Part shown: positions 4,127-6,349 of the stretch, piece after piece
How positions within the stretch are numbered: the first letter of the stretch is position 1
Layout of the letters: each line of letters starts with the position of its first letter
Assembly (NCBI GenBank): GCA_003168295.1
Contig: PMST01000126.1
Location: forward strand, 1 to 6,349
Direction of reading: 5' to 3'
Source: Actinomycetota bacterium
GTDB lineage: Bacteria > Actinomycetota > Actinomycetes > Streptosporangiales > Streptosporangiaceae
Length of the DNA: 6,349 nucleotides
Notes under the pieces: model-generated
What the model was told of the DNA's origin: nothing
Seen by the model: the letters and a program-made list of their open reading frames with translations, nothing else
The model's database searches: none
Position numbers and translations under genes: made by a program

Positions 4127-6349
4127 CCGAGTCCGGCCGGGTCCAGCCGCTCGATCGCGGCGGCCCGGGTGAGGGCCCGGCCGGACGCGTAGCAGGCCTC
4201 GTAGCGATCGTCGCCGATCCAGGCGCGCAGCAGCGGCACCAGCTGCAGCGCCGTCGGGTCGGTCGGGTCATCGGCGCCGCGCACCACGTCGCCCGCGCCG
4301 AGCAACTCGGCGGCCCGCTCGGGCTGGCCGAGCGCCAGGGCGAGCTCGGCCGTCGTGCCCGACGCCTGGGCGAGCAGCGGCCTGTCCTCCGCGCCGACCG
4401 CCGCGCGGTACGCACGGACGGCCTGTTCACGGGCCGTCCGCAGGTCCCCCTCGGCGATGGCGATCCGCGCGCCCGTGGCCGCCACCATGGCCTCCAGGTG
4501 CTCGCGGACCGGGTGCGCGGGACCGAACTGCGCCAGGTGCCGCTCAGCGGCCGCCTGGTACGGGCGCGCCGCGTCGATATCGCCCCACCTGGCCTCGAAC
4601 GCCGCCCACCAGGCCGCGGCGATGCCCCGGTCCATCAGCGATCCCTCCGCCTCCACGGCCGACCGGGCCGCCGCGGACAGCTGACGGGCCTTGGCCAGGT
4701 CACCCCGCCTGGCGGCGATCTCGGCGAGCCGCAGCTGGACCTGGGACAGATCCTCGACGTGCCCGAGCTCCGCGAGCAGCTGGCTAGCCTCGGTAAACGC
4801 CGCGTCCGCGCCGTCCAGGTCGCCGTCCAATACCCGGATGTTGCCGGTGCTCCGCAGCGCCATGGACAGGCCCCACCGTTCGCCGAGCGCCCGAAAGCGG
4901 TCCAGCGCCTCGACGGCGGAGACGCGCATCTCGCCGAAGTTCCCGTGGTTTTCCTCCAGGCCCGCGGTCATCAGCCAGGCCGTGGCGCTCAGCCACACAT
5001 CTGCGGCGGCACGCGCCTGGTCAAGGTACCCGCGCACGCGCTCGTCCTCCTTGGAGAATACGGCGTACACCGGGCGCACCATCCCGGCGATCGGGTACGC
5101 CTCGATGTCCATGGCGTCAAGCCGCTCGATGAGTCCGGGGTAGGCCACGGCTCCCGTGCCGCCGGCCGCCGGGTCCATGACGCTGGTTACCACGTGCAGC
5201 GCCTCGGCGATGGCCCGCAGGCCCACGGCCGTACCCCCGGGCACCGCGAGGGCCTCGCCGAGCCACTCCGCCATGTCCGTCTCGTTGCCGAGCATCAGCG
5301 CCATGACGCTGAGCGCCACCGCCAGGCTGACGGCGTTCTCGGCGTCGCCGGTCTCGGACCAGTAGTGCAGCGCGGCGAGGATGTTGTCGCGGTCAGCCCG
5401 CAGCGGCGCCAGCCAGCGCACCTGGTCGCGGGTCAGCAGAATGGGCGCCGCCGCACGCATCAGCGCGGTGTAATGCGCGGCGTGCCGCCGCCGCAGATCG
5501 TCGGCCTCGCCGCGCCCGGCCAGCTTCTCCGCGCCGTACTCGCGGATCGTCTCCAGCATCCGCAGCCGCGTCCCGTCGCCGAGCGGCTGCAGCAACGACT
5601 TGTCGACCAGGGACGAGAGCAGCTCATCGGCATCGGCGAACTCCTCGCCGGCGCACACCGCGGCGACGGCGGCGGGTGTCGCCCCGGCCGGGAAGACGGA
5701 GAACCGCTCGGCGATCAGCCGCTCGGCGGGGGTGAGCAGCTCCCAGCTCCACTCGACGACGGCGCGCAGCGTGCGGTGCCTCGGCAGCGCCGTGCGGCTG
5801 CCGCCGGTCAGCAGCCGGAACCGGTCGGTCAGCCTGCGGGAGATCTCGGCGAGCGGCAGCGTCCGCAGCCGGGCGGCGGCGAGTTCGATCGCCAGCGGCA
5901 GGCCGTCAAGCCGCCGGACAATGTCGGTGACCAGCGGGCGGGTCTCGCCGTCCAGCGCGAACTCCGGGCTGACCGCCGCCGCCCGGTCGGCGAACAGTCG
6001 CACGGCGGGATCCTCGGCGAGGGGCGGGACGACGAACAGCGACTCCCCGGTGATGCCAAGAGGCTCTCTGCTGGTCGCCACGATCCGCAGCCGGGGGCTG
6101 TGGGCCAGCAGCGCGTCCGCCAGGTGAGCGCACGCGTCGATGAGATGCTCGCAGTTGTCCAGGACCAGCAGGGCGCGGGCATCGGCGAGCCCCTCAAGCA
6201 GCCGGGTGCGTGCGTCGCGGCTGGTGATCCGCTGCGTGCCGTCGGGCAGCAGGCGCGATTCCCGCAGGCCGATCGCGCCGAGCACCGCCTGCGGCACGTC
6301 GGCGGCGTCGGTGACCGACGCGAGTTCCGCGAGCCAGATCCCGTCCGCC
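4123..6349 (-). CDS. NB-ARC/TPR transcriptional regulator of the AfsR/SARP or LuxR-like type (5' end outside window)
   Basis: The frame is open from the right edge down to TAG 4125-4123; 741 residues are visible and the N-terminus is missing. The visible part starts DGIWLAELASVTD, the strand after the P-loop in STAND-type NB-ARC ATPases. It then shows Walker B LLVLDNCEH (about 60-68), SREPLG (93-98), GLPLAIELAAARL (149-161), a winged-helix stretch with TLRAVVEWSWELL and LVDKSLLQ (about 194-254), and RMLETIREYG. The remaining 450 or so residues are Ala/Leu-rich helical repeats of TPR character. Such proteins are ATP-dependent switches in which the TPR part senses a signal. The DNA-binding part, commonly an N-terminal OmpR-like plus BTAD (SARP) or a C-terminal LuxR helix-turn-helix, is not seen. 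The C-terminus here has no LuxR domain, which favours an N-terminal effector. The GTG at 6297 is internal, since homology continues upstream. The regulated genes are unknown; the convergent exporter is one candidate. Confidence 0.85.
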   Translation of the reverse strand, partial: ADGIWLAELASVTDAADVPQAVLGAIGLRESRLLPDGTQRITSRDARTRLLEGLADARALLVLDNCEHLIDACAHLADALLAHSPRLRIVATSREPLGITGESLFVVPPLAEDPAVRLFADRAAAVSPEFALDGETRPLVTDIVRRLDGLPLAIELAAARLRTLPLAEISRRLTDRFRLLTGGSRTALPRHRTLRAVVEWSWELLTPAERLIAERFSVFPAGATPAAVAAVCAGEEFADADELLSSLVDKSLLQPLGDGTRLRMLETIREYGAEKLAGRGEADDLRRRHAAHYTALMRAAAPILLTRDQVRWLAPLRADRDNILAALHYWSETGDAENAVSLAVALSVMALMLGNETDMAEWLGEALAVPGGTAVGLRAIAEALHVVTSVMDPAAGGTGAVAYPGLIERLDAMDIEAYPIAGMVRPVYAVFSKEDERVRGYLDQARAAADVWLSATAWLMTAGLEENHGNFGEMRVSAVEALDRFRALGERWGLSMALRSTGNIRVLDGDLDGADAAFTEASQLLAELGHVEDLSQVQLRLAEIAARRGDLAKARQLSAAARSAVEAEGSLMDRGIAAAWWAAFEARWGDIDAARPYQAAAERHLAQFGPAHPVREHLEAMVAATGARIAIAEGDLRTAREQAVRAYRAAVGAEDRPLLAQASGTTAELALALGQPERAAELLGAGDVVRGADDPTDPTALQLVPLLRAWIGDDRYEACYASGRALTRAAAIERLDPAGLG

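Noticed and set aside
5600..6127. + strand frame of 175 codons inside the regulator gene
   Set aside because: It is a Ser/Ala/Arg-rich antisense shadow of the NB-ARC region, which has recognisable motifs in the - strand frame.

Overview
The window is very GC-rich, its reading frames end mostly in G or C, and its gene families (a DrrA/DrrB-type exporter, a large NB-ARC/TPR regulator, a CorA variant with GQN in place of GMN) are typical of actinobacteria. It is most likely chromosomal DNA of a filamentous or soil actinomycete. No species can be named from the sequence alone. I see no tRNA, rRNA, insertion sequence, phage gene or CRISPR array.

Left part (1-2070), metal-ion region. The tail of an unidentified coiled-coil protein (ends at 176) is followed 19 bases later by a CorA-family divalent cation transporter (196-1188, + strand). 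Convergent to it, on the - strand, is a GDT1/TMEM165 (UPF0016)-family Mn2+/Ca2+ transporter gene (1893 down to 1289). It is split into two reading frames by an apparent one-base deletion near 1654-1656. Its 5' leader (2062 down to about 1934) carries a clear yybP-ykoY manganese riboswitch followed by an intrinsic terminator. The base of the terminator uses the same GACC bases as the closing region of the aptamer, so this is a textbook layout for Mn2+-dependent antitermination. Riboswitch, terminator, ribosome binding site and GTG start all fit together, so the control region looks intact even though the gene it controls is frameshifted.

Middle (2072-2402), a 330-base non-coding stretch between divergent genes. 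It contains an 8-bp inverted repeat, an abutting 14-bp perfect palindrome and a 22-bp imperfect tandem repeat just before the exporter start. These are candidate operator elements.

Right part (2403-6349), exporter and regulator. A DrrA-type ABC ATPase and a DrrB-type ABC-2 permease form a translationally coupled pair (ATGA overlap). A large - strand NB-ARC/TPR ATPase regulator, cut by the window edge, converges on the permease, and the two genes share the bases CTAG as opposing stop codons. The pairing suggests, but does not prove, that the regulator controls a drug or metabolite exporter.

The most valuable observation is the intact Mn2+ riboswitch/terminator leading into a frameshifted GDT1-family gene. 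No wholly new system is evident; the parts belong to known families.
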